From contig NZ_MLJI01000001.1 in assembly GCF_002095535.1 (NCBI RefSeq), forward strand, positions 3,978,412-4,042,411: 64,000 nt of DNA, read 5' to 3'. Source of the stretch: Pantoea cypripedii. Lineage in GTDB: Bacteria > Pseudomonadota > Gammaproteobacteria > Enterobacterales > Enterobacteriaceae. Both the position numbers and the translations under genes were made by a program. Shown here piece by piece: positions 43,541 to 52,655 of the stretch. The notes under the pieces were generated by a model. The model was given only the letters and a program-made list of their open reading frames with translations, searched no databases and was not told the origin of the DNA. Every line of letters begins with the position of its first letter. The first letter of the stretch is position 1.

Positions 43541-44302
43541 ATGACACAATCTATGACTAATTCTGCTGACCAAATGATGATTACGCTCGAAAATGTGAAT
43601 AAATGGTACGGTCAGTTCCATGTATTAAAGGACATAAACCTGCAGGTGAAACCGCGTGAACGTATCGTTCTTTGCGGACCATCAGGCTCGGGCAAATCCA
43701 CCACTATCCGTTGCATCAACCACCTTGAAGAACATCAGCAGGGGCGAATCGTCGTTGATGGCATTCATTTGAATGATGATGTACGTAATATTGAACGTGT
43801 GCGAACTGAAGTTGGCATGGTGTTCCAGCACTTCAACCTTTTCCCGCATTTGACTGTGTTGCAAAACTGCACGCTGGCACCTATCTGGGTGCGTAAGATG
43901 CCAAAGAAAGAGGCGGAAGAACTGGCGATGCATTATCTGCAACGCGTCCGTATTGCCGAGCATGCGCATAAATTTCCCGGACAGCTGTCCGGTGGTCAGC
44001 AACAGCGCGTGGCAATTGCACGTTCGCTGTGTATGAAACCCAAAATCATGCTGTTTGATGAGCCGACTTCAGCTCTTGACCCTGAGATGGTTAAAGAAGT
44101 GCTCGATACCATGATTGGTCTGGCGGAGGATGGTATGACGATGTTGTGTGTAACCCATGAGATGGGCTTTGCACGCACAGTCGCTGATCGGGTTATCTTT
44201 ATGGACCGTGGTGAGATCGTGGAACAAGCCCCACCGCAGGAGTTCTTTGCCAATCCGAAGTCAGAACGTACCCGTGCCTTTCTGTCGCAGGTTATTCACT
44301 AA
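43541..44302 (+). CDS. aapP: Amino acid ABC transporter ATP-binding protein AapP
   Basis: Energy-coupling ATPase of the AapJQMP importer, 253 aa. Walker A is [10 protein letters not shown] (about 48-57), the Q-loop is [10 protein letters not shown], the ABC signature is [13 protein letters not shown], Walker B is [12 protein letters not shown] and the switch histidine lies in CVTHEMGFA. All motifs are intact, so the transporter looks functional. The operon ends at a terminator, and the next unit is the rrn operon in the opposite direction. Confidence 0.96.
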   Translation: MTQSMTNSADQMMITLENVNKWYGQFHVLKDINLQVKPRERIVLCGPSGSGKSTTIRCINHLEEHQQGRIVVDGIHLNDDVRNIERVRTEVGMVFQHFNLFPHLTVLQNCTLAPIWVRKMPKKEAEELAMHYLQRVRIAEHAHKFPGQLSGGQQQRVAIARSLCMKPKIMLFDEPTSALDPEMVKEVLDTMIGLAEDGMTMLCVTHEMGFARTVADRVIFMDRGEIVEQAPPQEFFANPKSERTRAFLSQVIH

Positions 44303-44331
44303 GACAGTTCCCAGGCCGATCCACTGCAATC

Positions 44332-44357
44332 AACCCTCTGCCCTGGCAGGGGGTTTT
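44332..44357 (+). terminator. Rho-independent terminator after aapP
   Basis: ACCCTCTGCC pairs with GGCAGGGGGT (one T-G pair) and runs into TTTTTTA. It closes the aapJQMP operon on the plus strand. Confidence 0.87.
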
Positions 44358-44411
44358 TTATGTTTCTGCATTATTTATCGTGAATGTTTCAGGCCTGGTA
44401 CGATAGAAACT

Positions 44412-44433
44412 GCGCGATAAATCGCGCCGCTAC
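44412..44433. repeat. Palindromic repeat, copy 4 (between aap operon and rrn operon)
   Basis: GCGCGATAAATCGCGCCGCTAC, the same palindrome as at 10567 and 18388. It lies between the converging aapP and 5S terminators, again at a transcript end. Confidence 0.7.
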
Positions 44434-44464
44434 GGCACCGTGCTTTTTTCTGATTTTCAGACGT

Positions 44465-44493
44465 AAAAAAGCCCTGAACTTTCGTTCAGGGCT
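44465..44493 (-). terminator. rrn operon terminator after 5S rRNA
   Basis: On the minus strand GCCCTGAAC and GTTCAGGGC form a 9-bp stem around a GAAA loop, followed by TTTTTT. It lies 15 bp beyond the 3' end of 5S rRNA, as in other rrn operons. Confidence 0.93.
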
Positions 44494-44507
44494 TCTTCAC
44501 TTGATTG

Positions 44508-44627
44508 ATGCCTGGCAGTTCCCTACTCTCGCATGGGGAGACCCCACACTACCATCGGCGCTACGGCGTTTCACTTCTGAGTTCGGCATGGGGTCAGGTG
44601 GGACCACCGCGCTACAGCCGCCAGGCA
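44508..44627 (-). rRNA. rrf: 5S ribosomal RNA
   Basis: A 120-nt match to the enterobacterial 5S consensus: it begins TGCCTGGCGGC, contains GGTGGTCCCACCTGACCCC and GAAACGCCGTAGCGCC, and ends CTGCCAGGCAT. The two ends pair as helix I. It is the last gene of an rrn operon at the E. coli rrnD position. The rest of this operon is mostly missing from the assembly (see findings). Confidence 0.98.
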
Positions 44628-44639
44628 AATTCTTTGTGC

Positions 44640-44765
44640 CAGAAACGAATATTTTTCACTGATGCTGCGTTGGCCGCTCTTGTAAACTCAGTCACATACT
44701 TATGTATGCTCCTTCATTTACTGCGCTTGCCGCCTTGCCTCAGCGTAAAATCTTTCGTTTCCGCT
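44640..44765. repeat. ERIC-type imperfect palindrome in the 23S-5S rRNA spacer
   Basis: An imperfect inverted repeat of about 126 bp. The outer arms AGAAACGAATATTTTTCACTGA and its partner near 44741-44765 match at most positions. The centre on the minus strand, GGAGCATACATAAGTATGTG, matches the ERIC core GGAGCTTACATAAGTAAGTGACT from memory at all but a few bases. ERIC elements are 126-127 bp palindromes found only in transcribed or intergenic places of Enterobacterales. This one would be transcribed as part of the rRNA precursor. Confidence 0.75.
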
Positions 44766-44831
44766 AATTCTTTATCCGGTAAACAATGCTGAAAATTCTT
44801 CTCTGGTCTCTCAACCAAAACGCCTCTGGCG

Positions 44832-44843
44832 CTAGCTAGCTAG
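44832..44843. other. Probable artificial contig linker inside an rrn operon
   Basis: Exactly CTAGCTAGCTAG. It is its own reverse complement and puts a TAG stop in all three frames of both strands. On one side lies the 23S-5S spacer and on the other lies nucleotide 67 of 16S rRNA. About 1.5 kb of 16S, the internal spacer and about 2.9 kb of 23S are absent between them. Such six-frame-stop linkers are used to join contigs, so this is read as an assembly gap and not a true deletion. Confidence 0.8.
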
Positions 44844-44910
44844 GTTCGACTTGCATGTGTTAGGCCTGCCGCCAGCGTTCAATCTGAGCCATGATCAAAC
44901 TCTTCAATTT
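44844..44910 (-). rRNA. rrs: 16S ribosomal RNA, 5' fragment of 67 nt
   Basis: Starts AAATTGAAGAGTTTGATC, the mature 16S 5' end, and continues through the classic 27F primer site and GAACGCTGGCGGCAGGCC to GTCGAAC. It then stops at the CTAGCTAGCTAG block, just where variable region V1 begins. It is a remnant of sequence assembly, not a functional short gene. Confidence 0.95.
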
Positions 44911-45036
44911 AAGTTTGATGCTCAAAGAATTAAACTTCGTAATGAATTACGTGTTCACTCTTGAGACTTGATATTTTTTAAGTCCGTAGACTTTTGATAT
45001 CAATCCTGCGAGTGCCCACACAGATTGTCTGATAAA

Positions 45037-45049
45037 TTGTTAAAGAGCA
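45037..45049 (-). promoter_or_regulatory. rrn leader boxA antitermination site
   Basis: TGCTCTTTAACAA on the minus strand, in the 16S leader between P2 and the mature 16S end. It is the canonical NusB/S10 antiterminator element, followed by the conserved leader ATTTATCAGACAATCTGTG. Confidence 0.9.
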
Positions 45050-45088
45050 GTGCGAGCAGCGGGTTAACCGTCTGTCGCGAGGTGGCGT

Positions 45089-45116
45089 ATATTACGCTTT
45101 CCTCCTTCAGAGTCAA
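45089..45116 (-). promoter_or_regulatory. rrn promoter P2
   Basis: On the minus strand a -35 TTGACT (45111-45116) and a -10 TAATAT (45089-45094) with a 16-bp spacer, about 120 bp downstream of P1. Spacing and sequence fit rrn P2 promoters. Confidence 0.88.
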
Positions 45117-45209
45117 TCACTTTTTTTCAGCGACTTTCTCCGGCGGGATGAATCACTTCGTCCCTCGCTGACCGTCTGCGTTGCCGCTTTGCCGTGTCAG
45201 TGGAGGCGC

Positions 45210-45237
45210 ATTATAGGGATCCGATTTTTTTGCACAA
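45210..45237 (-). promoter_or_regulatory. rrn promoter P1
   Basis: On the minus strand a -35 TTGTGC (45232-45237) and a -10 TATAAT (45210-45215) with a 16-bp spacer and the discriminator GCGCCTCCACTGACACGG, which is nearly the E. coli rrn P1 start region. The A/T-rich run just upstream (about 45222-45265) is a good UP-element candidate. Fis sites would lie further upstream. Confidence 0.92.
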
Positions 45238-45377
45238 CCCCTTTTTTCGATCTTTTGATTCAACTGGTGAGTTTTCATCCTTTCTGCTGGGATCACGAAC
45301 GATCCGCTCAATAATTAGCTTGTCTGACGCACCGATCGCGCTCAGGCTAGGCATAAATGAGCAAAAGGAGAAAGATC

Positions 45378-45932
45378 ATGTCCACAGCCTTACGTCCCTA
45401 TAAAAGCAGCTACCCGCAAACTGGCGATCGCGTAATGATCGATAAAAGCAGTGTTGTGGTTGGCGATGTTGTATTAGGAGACGATGTCAGTATCTGGCCG
45501 CTGGTCGCCATACGTGGTGACGTGAATCAGGTGATGATTGGCGCACGAACCAATATCCAGGATGGCAGCGTCCTCCATGTGACGCATAAGTCAGCCAGCA
45601 ATCCGGCGGGCTACCCTCTGGTGATTGGCGAAGACGTAACGGTGGGCCACAAAGCCATGCTGCATGGCTGCACCATTGGCGATCGCGTCCTGGTTGGCAT
45701 GGGGTCGATTCTGCTGGATGGTGTAATAGTAGAAGAGGATGTGATGATTGGTGCAGGTAGCCTGGTCCCACCCGGCAAGCGTCTGGAAAGTGGCTACCTG
45801 TATTTAGGCAGCCCGGTAAAACAAATTCGCCCGCTTAATGAAGCCGAGATAGAAGGCCTTCGTTACTCAGCAAACAACTATGTTGGCTGGAAAAATGATT
45901 ATCTCGCTCAGGAAAGCCAGACCCAGCCCTGA
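45378..45932 (+). CDS. yrdA: Gamma-class carbonic anhydrase family protein YrdA
   Basis: Left-handed beta-helix protein of the gamma carbonic anhydrase-like family, 184 aa like E. coli YrdA. It shows hexapeptide repeats and the metal-binding histidines in SVLHVTHKS and DVTVGHKAMLHGCTIG. Whether YrdA is a true carbonic anhydrase is not settled. The start MSTALRPYKS at 45378 follows AAGGAG and fits the family; the frame also opens at 45357. Its end overlaps the end of yrdB by 25 bp (convergent). It follows the rrn promoter region divergently. Confidence 0.94.
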   Translation: MSTALRPYKSSYPQTGDRVMIDKSSVVVGDVVLGDDVSIWPLVAIRGDVNQVMIGARTNIQDGSVLHVTHKSASNPAGYPLVIGEDVTVGHKAMLHGCTIGDRVLVGMGSILLDGVIVEEDVMIGAGSLVPPGKRLESGYLYLGSPVKQIRPLNEAEIEGLRYSANNYVGWKNDYLAQESQTQP

Positions 45933-46156
45933 TGATCAACTTCATCATTACGGATAAGTTGCTCGGCCTCATCTTCCAGATCCCAGCGATGAGCGCTAAA
46001 CAGCGCCATCGCTTCTCCCTCACCGAATCTGTCATACAATGCCTGAAGAGAGATCGCGCACATCAGCCCCATGCCATTCACCATCGCCGGAAAACACACC
46101 GCTTGCCGGTTTTGATCCCAATCTTCCCGATCAGGAAACTGAATCGCCTGATTCAC
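45908..46156 (-). CDS. yrdB: YrdB family small protein (DUF1488)
   Basis: 82-residue protein of unknown function. It resembles E. coli YrdB (85 aa), beginning [13 protein letters not shown] and ending DHQGWVWL. The sequence shows no signal peptide or membrane segment. It starts within the aroE stop (ATGA) and ends inside the end of the convergent yrdA. Last gene of the yrdD-tsaC-aroE-yrdB set. Confidence 0.9.
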   Translation of the reverse strand: MNQAIQFPDREDWDQNRQAVCFPAMVNGMGLMCAISLQALYDRFGEGEAMALFSAHRWDLEDEAEQLIRNDEVDHQGWVWLS

Positions 46157-46971
46157 GGCTGCATCGCCTGCTTTAATTGCGCAATGACGGGCGTGATCTC
46201 AGGCATCACACCATGCCATAACTGAAAAGCATGCGCTGCCTGCCCCACCAGCATGCCCAATCCATCGGCGAGTTGTTGCGCCCCCTGTTGCTGGCACCAA
46301 AACAAGAATGGCGTCAGACCCGGCTGGTAAAACATGTCATAACAGCGCGTATGTTGAGAAATCAATGAAACGGGCAGTGGCGGCACATCGCCTTTCACAC
46401 CGCTGGAAGTGGCATTGATAATCAGATCAAACGACTGGCCGGCCAGAGAAGTAAAACTGCAGGCATGAATGGCCCCACTATGCTGGAAAATATCCGCAAG
46501 CAACTCCGCCTTTTCAACTGTACGATTCGTCACTGTCAGCGCACACCCTAATGAGAGCAGTGGCAAAATCACGCCGCGTGCGGCTCCCCCTGCCCCCATC
46601 AGCAATACCCGATCGCCGGGGCGGATCATTTTAAGCCGCTCAAGATCGCTCAGTAAGCCGATACCATCCGTGTTGTCGCCCAGGATCTGCCCCTGCGCAT
46701 CCTTCTTTAACGTATTGACCGCCCCAGAGAGCGCAGCACGCTCGCTGAGTTCATCAGCAAACTCCCACGCCTGCTCTTTGAAGGGCAACGTCACATTGGC
46801 CCCTTTCCCACCCGCCGAAAAGAACTCGCTGATCGCCTGCGGAAAACCATCCAGTGGCGCGCATACGCGGCCATAGTGGTGTTCAATTCCCGTTTGCTCT
46901 GCGAATAAACGATGGATAAAAGGTGACTTACTATGTTCAATCGGGTTACCAAAAACGGCAAAGTTTTCCAT
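46153..46971 (-). CDS. aroE: Shikimate dehydrogenase (NADP)
   Basis: Reduces 3-dehydroshikimate to shikimate with NADPH in aromatic amino acid synthesis. The 272 residues match E. coli AroE. The substrate site [15 protein letters not shown], the catalytic lysine in [12 protein letters not shown] and the Rossmann loop [15 protein letters not shown] followed by NRTVEKAE are clear. It starts 3 bp after tsaC. Confidence 0.97.
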   Translation of the reverse strand: MENFAVFGNPIEHSKSPFIHRLFAEQTGIEHHYGRVCAPLDGFPQAISEFFSAGGKGANVTLPFKEQAWEFADELSERAALSGAVNTLKKDAQGQILGDNTDGIGLLSDLERLKMIRPGDRVLLMGAGGAARGVILPLLSLGCALTVTNRTVEKAELLADIFQHSGAIHACSFTSLAGQSFDLIINATSSGVKGDVPPLPVSLISQHTRCYDMFYQPGLTPFLFWCQQQGAQQLADGLGMLVGQAAHAFQLWHGVMPEITPVIAQLKQAMQP

Positions 46972-46974
46972 AAA

Positions 46975-47550
46975 TTAGCCCTGACGGATAAGTTCGCCGC
47001 TGATAACGTCGCGGATTTCAGAAGGATTAAGACGTCCACCCGTTTCACCCGCTAATACCGGAAACTCAGCACCAAATTGCAGAGCGACTTCCGCAACGGT
47101 GCGACATGGAGGCTCGCCTGAAAGATTGGCACTGGTTGAAACCAGCGGTTTACCGAAGCGCTGGCACAGCGCCTGCACATCAGGATGATCGCTAACGCGA
47201 ATCGCCAGCGAGTCAAAACGTCCGGTTAGCCACCGTGGCGTATGTGGGGATGCCGGTACGACAAACGTGACCGGCCCCGGCCAGCAGGCAAACATACGTT
47301 CACGCTGCACCACGGAAAGCTCCTGATCGGCAACGTAGGGTTCCAGCTGAGCATAGTCGGCCGCAATCAGGATCAATCCTTTTTCGACAGGCCGCTGTTT
47401 CAGCGCCAGTAATGACATCACAGCACTTTCGCTGTCCGGGTCACATCCCAGACCAAAGACCGCTTCTGTGGGATAAGCGATCACCGCATGTTGCTGCAAC
47501 TGGTTAATACAGAATTCCAGGTTTTCCGCTGAAGAGTGATTTTGCGTCAT
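46975..47550 (-). CDS. tsaC: Threonylcarbamoyl-AMP synthase TsaC
   Basis: Makes threonylcarbamoyl-adenylate from threonine, bicarbonate and ATP for tRNA t6A37. Its product is used by the TsaB/TsaD/TsaE complex, and tsaE is also in this window. The 191-residue protein (E. coli 190) shows the YrdC-fold segments [42 protein letters not shown] and [11 protein letters not shown]. Its ATG overlaps the yrdD stop by 4 nt. Confidence 0.96.
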   Translation of the reverse strand: MTQNHSSAENLEFCINQLQQHAVIAYPTEAVFGLGCDPDSESAVMSLLALKQRPVEKGLILIAADYAQLEPYVADQELSVVQRERMFACWPGPVTFVVPASPHTPRWLTGRFDSLAIRVSDHPDVQALCQRFGKPLVSTSANLSGEPPCRTVAEVALQFGAEFPVLAGETGGRLNPSEIRDVISGELIRQG

Positions 47551-48101
47551 GGTAATTCATTGTCCTGCACAACGGGTTTGCCGCAGCGCTTACTGGCGCA
47601 GAAACGTTTCTTGCCCTGCGCGGTTTTCTTTTCAATTAATAGAGGGAACTGGCAGTGCGGGCAGACACCCTCAATCGGGGTCGCATTCAGCGCAAACTGG
47701 CAGTCTGGATAACGATCGCAGGAGTGGAACGTCTTACCATAGCGCGAACGGCGCTGAACCAGCTTCCCACTTTGGCACTGTGGACAGGCAATAGCCGTCT
47801 CGTCAGGCTTATCAATCGTTTCAGTATAATCACATTCAGGATAGTGGCTGCAGCCAACAAACATGCCAAAGCGTCCCTGACGCAGCACTTTATCAGCGCC
47901 ACATTGCGGACAGGCATGGCCTTCCAGGACTTTAACGATATGGCCATCGCCCTGGTTTTTCAGCGGGCGGATATACTCGCAGGCAGGAAAGTTGGCACAG
48001 CCAAGAAATGGACCATGTTTGCCGGCACGTATCACTAAATCTGCCCCGCAAGCGGGGCAGGGATCATGTTTACGCACGGTAAATAGTGCTGATTTACTCA
48101 T
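47547..48101 (-). CDS. yrdD: YrdD, topoisomerase I C-terminal zinc-finger-like protein
   Basis: 184 residues that consist almost only of C4 zinc ribbons like the C-terminal domain of topoisomerase I. The first is [21 protein letters not shown], and three more CxxC pairs follow ([23 protein letters not shown]). E. coli YrdD (180 aa) has the same plan. Its role is unknown; binding of single-stranded DNA or RNA is a fair guess from the domain. It precedes tsaC with an overlap. Confidence 0.93.
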   Translation of the reverse strand: MSKSALFTVRKHDPCPACGADLVIRAGKHGPFLGCANFPACEYIRPLKNQGDGHIVKVLEGHACPQCGADKVLRQGRFGMFVGCSHYPECDYTETIDKPDETAIACPQCQSGKLVQRRSRYGKTFHSCDRYPDCQFALNATPIEGVCPHCQFPLLIEKKTAQGKKRFCASKRCGKPVVQDNELP

Positions 48102-48125
48102 ATAACCCGATGCATCAAGCGCAAA

Positions 48126-48599
48126 TTAATGCAGCATACCTTCATTGACGTCGAATAACAGTTCTTCCATTTGCTGATAGGCATTTTCGCATCCTGGGAT
48201 GTTAAACAACACCATCAGCACCACCCATTTGAGATCTTCCAGATCGAATTCGAGGGTATCGAGGGCCATCACACGTTCGATAACCATTTCGCGGGTTTCC
48301 ATATTCAGCACCTGGATTTGTTCCAGGAACAGAATAAAACCACGACATTCGGCATCCAGACGCAGGCTCTCTTCCTCCGTGTAGATTCGCATCGAGAGCG
48401 GATCGTTCGCCAGCAACACTGGCGCAACTAAACCTTCCTGGTAATCCGCCAGTCTCTCAAGCCAATTCAACGCATTGTAGATATCTTCACGATGAAAACC
48501 GGCATCAGTTAAATCATCGGTCAATTTATCCTGATCAACGCGCATTTCGGCTTCGTTGTGGATATAGGTCTCAAACAAGTACATAAGTACGTCGAACAT
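48126..48599 (-). CDS. smg: Smg family protein (DUF494)
   Basis: 157-residue conserved protein of unknown function, same length as E. coli Smg. It is acidic and rich in Leu and Glu, probably all-helical, and shows the family stretch [22 protein letters not shown] at the start. It overlaps the end of dprA by 29 nt, which points to coupled translation. The pair dprA-smg is conserved across gamma-proteobacteria. Confidence 0.94.
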   Translation of the reverse strand: MFDVLMYLFETYIHNEAEMRVDQDKLTDDLTDAGFHREDIYNALNWLERLADYQEGLVAPVLLANDPLSMRIYTEEESLRLDAECRGFILFLEQIQVLNMETREMVIERVMALDTLEFDLEDLKWVVLMVLFNIPGCENAYQQMEELLFDVNEGMLH

Positions 48600-49695
48600 G
48601 GCATGCCCTCCTCAATCGGACATAGCCGCCGGGTACAGCTGCGATCCATCCTGCTAACTCCAGCTCCAGCAACTGGGCTGAGATAACTGGCACAGGTTGG
48701 CCGGCACGTTCAGCGACGACGTCAACAGGTGTAACCTCATCACCTACGTTAGCCAACACGTCTGCAAATGGCAATGGAACATCGTCACTGTCTTGTGAAT
48801 ATATTGTTTCTGAGGTTGTGGCAGGTAGCCAGTGCAGCGTGGAATGGAGGTCTTCAAGAATATTATCAGGATGCACAACCAGCAATGCGCCCTGCTGGAT
48901 TAACCAGTGTGTCCCTTCACTACCAGCGTTACCCAATGCACCAGGCAAAGCATAAACATTACGGTTTTGTTCCAGTGCATAACGCGCCGTCACCAGTGAA
49001 CCGCTTTTAAATGAGGCTTCGACTACCAGCACTCCAAGACTCAACCCGCTGATAATACGATTGCGGCGTGGAAAATTTACCGCATATGGGGCCATCTCCA
49101 GAGGAAACTCCGAAATCAGCGCGCCGCCATTGTTAACGATATCCTGTGCCAACTGTTGGTGACTTTTCGGATAGATATGTTTCAGCCCGCTGCCCAGCAC
49201 TGCAATGGTTTTACCGGACGCATTCAGCGCCGCCCTATGAGCAATGCCATCAATCCCCCGCGCCAGGCCACTGGTGATGGTCAATCCATTCGCCGCCAGT
49301 TGCTGTGCGAAATAACTTCCCCACTCGCTTCCATAATGAGAACAGTGGCGGCTCCCAACCACCGCGAGTTGTGGCGTATGTAACGCTGCGATATTACCCA
49401 TTACATACAATAATGAAGGAAAACGACTGATCTCAGCCAGCGCAGAGGGAAAATCACTATCCAGCACCGAAAGCAGCCGATGCTGTGGATCCTCCAGCCA
49501 CTGACGGGTGCGTAAAAGCTGCCGTGGGCATAGCGTATGAAATTGTTTTCGCTGCGTTTCGCTCAGCCGCTGCGACGTCATCAAATCATCATCCATATGC
49601 CCGGTAGTTTGCAGCCTTTCCGCCAGATGGCGGATCTGCTGTCCACTGAGTCCTTTCACATTTGCCAGCCTGAGCATCCACTCAATTTTGTCCAC
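48571..49695 (-). CDS. dprA: DNA-processing protein DprA (Smf)
   Basis: Rossmann-fold protein that loads RecA on incoming single-stranded DNA during transformation. In E. coli-like bacteria its natural role is unclear. The 374-residue length equals E. coli Smf. The core has [23 protein letters not shown] and [11 protein letters not shown]. The C-terminal winged helix ([17 protein letters not shown] to the end) is very well conserved. The start is GTG at 49695 with a GGGAGTGAG site. It is divergent from def. Confidence 0.95.
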   Translation of the reverse strand: MDKIEWMLRLANVKGLSGQQIRHLAERLQTTGHMDDDLMTSQRLSETQRKQFHTLCPRQLLRTRQWLEDPQHRLLSVLDSDFPSALAEISRFPSLLYVMGNIAALHTPQLAVVGSRHCSHYGSEWGSYFAQQLAANGLTITSGLARGIDGIAHRAALNASGKTIAVLGSGLKHIYPKSHQQLAQDIVNNGGALISEFPLEMAPYAVNFPRRNRIISGLSLGVLVVEASFKSGSLVTARYALEQNRNVYALPGALGNAGSEGTHWLIQQGALLVVHPDNILEDLHSTLHWLPATTSETIYSQDSDDVPLPFADVLANVGDEVTPVDVVAERAGQPVPVISAQLLELELAGWIAAVPGGYVRLRRACHVRRTYVLV

Positions 49696-49811
49696 GCCTC
49701 ACTCCCTGTTCAGCCGGTGCCATCATGCGGTCAATGCTGTCAATCAGGCCCCAAAAAGTCTACAATATGAGGTAGTAATCTTTTCTTTAACGCATACAGA
49801 TCTGGAAATTT

Positions 49812-50324
49812 ATGTCAGTTTTGCAGGTATTACATTACCCTGATGACCGTCTTCGCAAAATCGCAGCACCGGTGAAAACCGTTGATGCTGGCGTGCAACG
49901 CATCGTCGATGACATGTTTGAAACGATGTACGCTGAAGAAGGCATTGGCCTTGCAGCGACTCAGGTTGATATTCATCAGCGCATTATCGTGATTGATGTG
50001 TCGGAAAGCCGCGAAGAGCGCCTGGTGTTGATTAACCCAGAGTTGCTGGAAAAAGGTGGCGAAACCGGCATCGAAGAAGGCTGTCTCTCCATCCCGGAAC
50101 AACGTGCTTTTGTGCCGCGCGCTGAGTGGGTAAAAGTGCGTGCGCAAGATCGTGACGGTAACACTTTCGAGCTGGAAACTGATGGCTTGCTGGCTATCTG
50201 CATTCAGCACGAAATCGACCATCTCGATGGCAAACTCTTTATTGATTATCTGTCCCCGCTGAAACGTCAGCGCATTAAACAGAAACTGGAAAAACTGGCA
50301 CGCCAGAATGCACGCGCATCCTGA
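49812..50324 (+). CDS. def: Peptide deformylase
   Basis: Removes the formyl group from the N-terminal methionine of new proteins. The 170 residues (E. coli 169) show the three metalloprotease motifs: GIGLAATQV (about 44-52), EGCLS (about 89-93) and HEIDH (about 133-137), whose Cys and two His bind the metal. It heads def-fmt-rsmB-trkA; fmt follows 21 bp later. Fmt puts on the group that Def later removes. Confidence 0.98.
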   Translation: MSVLQVLHYPDDRLRKIAAPVKTVDAGVQRIVDDMFETMYAEEGIGLAATQVDIHQRIIVIDVSESREERLVLINPELLEKGGETGIEEGCLSIPEQRAFVPRAEWVKVRAQDRDGNTFELETDGLLAICIQHEIDHLDGKLFIDYLSPLKRQRIKQKLEKLARQNARAS

Positions 50325-50345
50325 GTGCAAATAGAAGGTTAAACT

Positions 50346-51290
50346 GTGTCTGCACCGCTAAAAATCATTTTTGCCGGTACCCCTGACTTTGCAGCGCGTC
50401 ATCTTGACGCGTTGCTTGCTTCTGAGCATCAGGTGGTTGGCGTCTTCACGCAGCCCGATCGCCCGGCTGGCCGTGGCAACAAACTCACACCCAGCCCGGT
50501 AAAAGTTCTGGCACAGGCTCATGACGTTCCGGTTTTTCAGCCAAAATCATTAAAACCTGCCGAAAACCAGCATCTGGTCGCTGACCTGCAAGCTGATGTA
50601 ATGGTAGTGGTGGCTTATGGTCTGATCCTGCCAAAAGCCGTGCTGGATATGCCGCGTCTCGGTTGTATCAATGTTCACGGTTCCCTGCTGCCGCGCTGGC
50701 GTGGCGCCGCCCCGATTCAGCGTTCGCTCTGGGCTGGCGATGCCGAAACTGGCGTAACCATTATGCAGATGGATGTAGGTCTGGATACCGGCGACATGCT
50801 TTATAAACTCGCCTGCCCGATTACCGAACATGACACCAGTGCCACGCTGTATGACAAATTAGCGCAGCTTGGTCCTGAAGTAATGCTGAAGACGCTGGCG
50901 CAACTGGCAAACGGCAGCATACAGCCGGAAAAACAGGACGAAGCGCTGGTCAGCTACGCCGAGAAGCTGAGCAAAGAAGAAGCCCGCCTCGACTGGACGC
51001 TTTCTGCCGCACAACTTGAACGCTGTATTCGCGCATTCAATCCCTGGCCGATGAGCTATTTCATGGTGGATGATCAACCCGTGAAAGTCTGGCAAGCCAG
51101 CGTGTTACCGCATCAGGCAAAACAGCCTGGTGAAATACTTCATGCCGATAAGCAAGGTATTCAGATTGCGACGGCTGATGGTGTTCTGAATTTGCTTTCG
51201 CTACAGCCTGCCGGTAAAAAAGCCATGTCCGCACAGGATTTGCTTAACTCACGCCGTGAATGGTTCACTCCTGGCAGCATTCTGGCCTGA
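50346..51290 (+). CDS. fmt: Methionyl-tRNA formyltransferase
   Basis: Formylates initiator methionyl-tRNA using 10-formyltetrahydrofolate. The 314 residues (E. coli 315) start GTG at 50346. The Rossmann-like formyl-transfer domain (1-190) carries the catalytic region [18 protein letters not shown] and DTGDMLY. The C-terminal OB-like domain (about 205-314) binds tRNA. A terminator-like hairpin follows the stop inside the operon. Confidence 0.97.
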   Translation: MSAPLKIIFAGTPDFAARHLDALLASEHQVVGVFTQPDRPAGRGNKLTPSPVKVLAQAHDVPVFQPKSLKPAENQHLVADLQADVMVVVAYGLILPKAVLDMPRLGCINVHGSLLPRWRGAAPIQRSLWAGDAETGVTIMQMDVGLDTGDMLYKLACPITEHDTSATLYDKLAQLGPEVMLKTLAQLANGSIQPEKQDEALVSYAEKLSKEEARLDWTLSAAQLERCIRAFNPWPMSYFMVDDQPVKVWQASVLPHQAKQPGEILHADKQGIQIATADGVLNLLSLQPAGKKAMSAQDLLNSRREWFTPGSILA

Positions 51291-51296
51291 TCCCGT

Positions 51297-51323
51297 AGCC
51301 CGGTTAACACCGGGCTTTTTGTT
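51297..51323 (+). terminator. Rho-independent terminator-like hairpin after fmt
   Basis: AGCCCGGT and ACCGGGCT pair and run into TTTTTG, just before the rsmB start. It probably reduces read-through from def-fmt into rsmB-trkA, or acts as an attenuating stem. Confidence 0.85.
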
Positions 51324-51338
51324 TGATGAATGAATCGC

Positions 51339-52625
51339 ATGAAAAAAACGACAAACCTGCGTAGCCTGGCCGCGCAATTAATTGAACGCGTAGTGGATAA
51401 AGGCGAGTCGCTGAGCGCTATTCTGCCTGGTGCGCAAAAAGCGCTGTCCGATAAAGACGCTGCGTTATTGCAGGAACTCTGCTTTGGCGTCATGCGTACT
51501 TTGCCGCAGCTTGAAGCGTTAATTGGCAAGCTGATGGAGCGCCCCTTAACCGGTAAGCAGCGCGTACTCCATTATCTGATTATGGTCGGACTGTATCAGT
51601 TGCTGTATACCCGCATACCGCCCCATGCTGCGCTGGCGGAAACCGTGGCCGGTGCTGAGGTGCTGAAGCGAGCTAACCTGAAAGGATTACTCAATGGCGT
51701 ATTGCGCCAGTTCCAGCGTCAGCAGGAAACGCTGGTAGCGGAAGTGGATCAGGGTACGCAGCGCTATTTGCATCCCGGCTGGTTGCTTAAACGGTTGCAA
51801 ACCGCATGGCCTGAGCAGTGGGAGCAGATTGTTGAAGCGAATAATCAGCGCCCGCCAATGTGGCTACGCGTTAACCGTCAACATCATGCTCGTGACGCCT
51901 GGCTGGCACTGCTTGAGCAGGCAGAAAAGAACGCTTTCCCGGGGGATGCCCCTGATGCACTGCGTCTGGAAGCTCCAGCTCCAGTCGGGCAGTTGCCCGG
52001 TTTCGATCAGGGCTGGGTAACGGTTCAGGATTTATCCGCACAACGTTGCGCCTTGTTGCTTGAACCCCAAAATGGCGAAACCATTCTCGACCTTTGTGCG
52101 GCACCAGGCGGAAAAACCACCCATATCCTTGAAATCGCACCGCAGGCGCAGGTGTTAGCCGTCGATATTGATGAACAACGTCTGGTACGCGTCAGGGAAA
52201 ACCTGCAACGTCTCGGCATGCAGGCGGACGTGCGCCAGGGAGACGGCCGTACCCCGGCACAATGGTGTGGCAATCAACAATTTGACCGTATTCTGCTGGA
52301 TGCCCCCTGTTCGGCAACCGGCGTGATCCGTCGCCATCCCGATATCAAATGGCTGCGACGCGATCGGGATATCGCTGAATTGGCCAGCCTGCAACGTGAA
52401 ATTCTCGCAGCAGTATGGCCACGCCTGAAAAGCGGAGGCACACTGCTTTACGCCACCTGCTCGATCCTGCCGGAAGAAAACCATCAGCAGATCAGCGCAT
52501 TTCTGGCTGCCCATCCCGATGCGGTAGCTGAGGCATTGCCGCAGGGTCAGGCGAATGGCTGGCAGGTATTTCCCAGCACAGATGGCGGGGATGGTTTCTT
52601 CTACGCTAAGTTGATGAAAAAATAA
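51339..52625 (+). CDS. rsmB: 16S rRNA (cytosine-967-C5) methyltransferase RsmB
   Basis: Methylates C967 of 16S rRNA with SAM. The 428-residue product has a NusB-like N-terminal domain (about 5-140, ending near [15 protein letters not shown]) and a Rossmann methyltransferase domain. In the latter, [12 protein letters not shown] binds [19 protein letters not shown] holds one catalytic cysteine and [11 protein letters not shown] the other. The start MKKTTNLRS at 51339 fits E. coli (429 aa); an in-frame ATG lies 9 bp earlier. trkA follows after 30 bp. Confidence 0.96.
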   Translation: MKKTTNLRSLAAQLIERVVDKGESLSAILPGAQKALSDKDAALLQELCFGVMRTLPQLEALIGKLMERPLTGKQRVLHYLIMVGLYQLLYTRIPPHAALAETVAGAEVLKRANLKGLLNGVLRQFQRQQETLVAEVDQGTQRYLHPGWLLKRLQTAWPEQWEQIVEANNQRPPMWLRVNRQHHARDAWLALLEQAEKNAFPGDAPDALRLEAPAPVGQLPGFDQGWVTVQDLSAQRCALLLEPQNGETILDLCAAPGGKTTHILEIAPQAQVLAVDIDEQRLVRVRENLQRLGMQADVRQGDGRTPAQWCGNQQFDRILLDAPCSATGVIRRHPDIKWLRRDRDIAELASLQREILAAVWPRLKSGGTLLYATCSILPEENHQQISAFLAAHPDAVAEALPQGQANGWQVFPSTDGGDGFFYAKLMKK

Positions 52626-52655
52626 TACGGCGCAATCTGACAAGAGCTCATCGCG

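Noticed and set aside
44384..44792. Two short plus-strand frames over the 5S rRNA region
   Set aside because: They read through the 5S rRNA gene, its terminator and the ERIC-like spacer, so they are not coding.
44844..44910. Natural deletion or pseudogene of the rRNA operon
   Set aside because: Promoters, leader, 5S and terminator are all intact, and the join is a designed-looking six-frame-stop palindrome. An assembly gap is more likely than a clean natural deletion.
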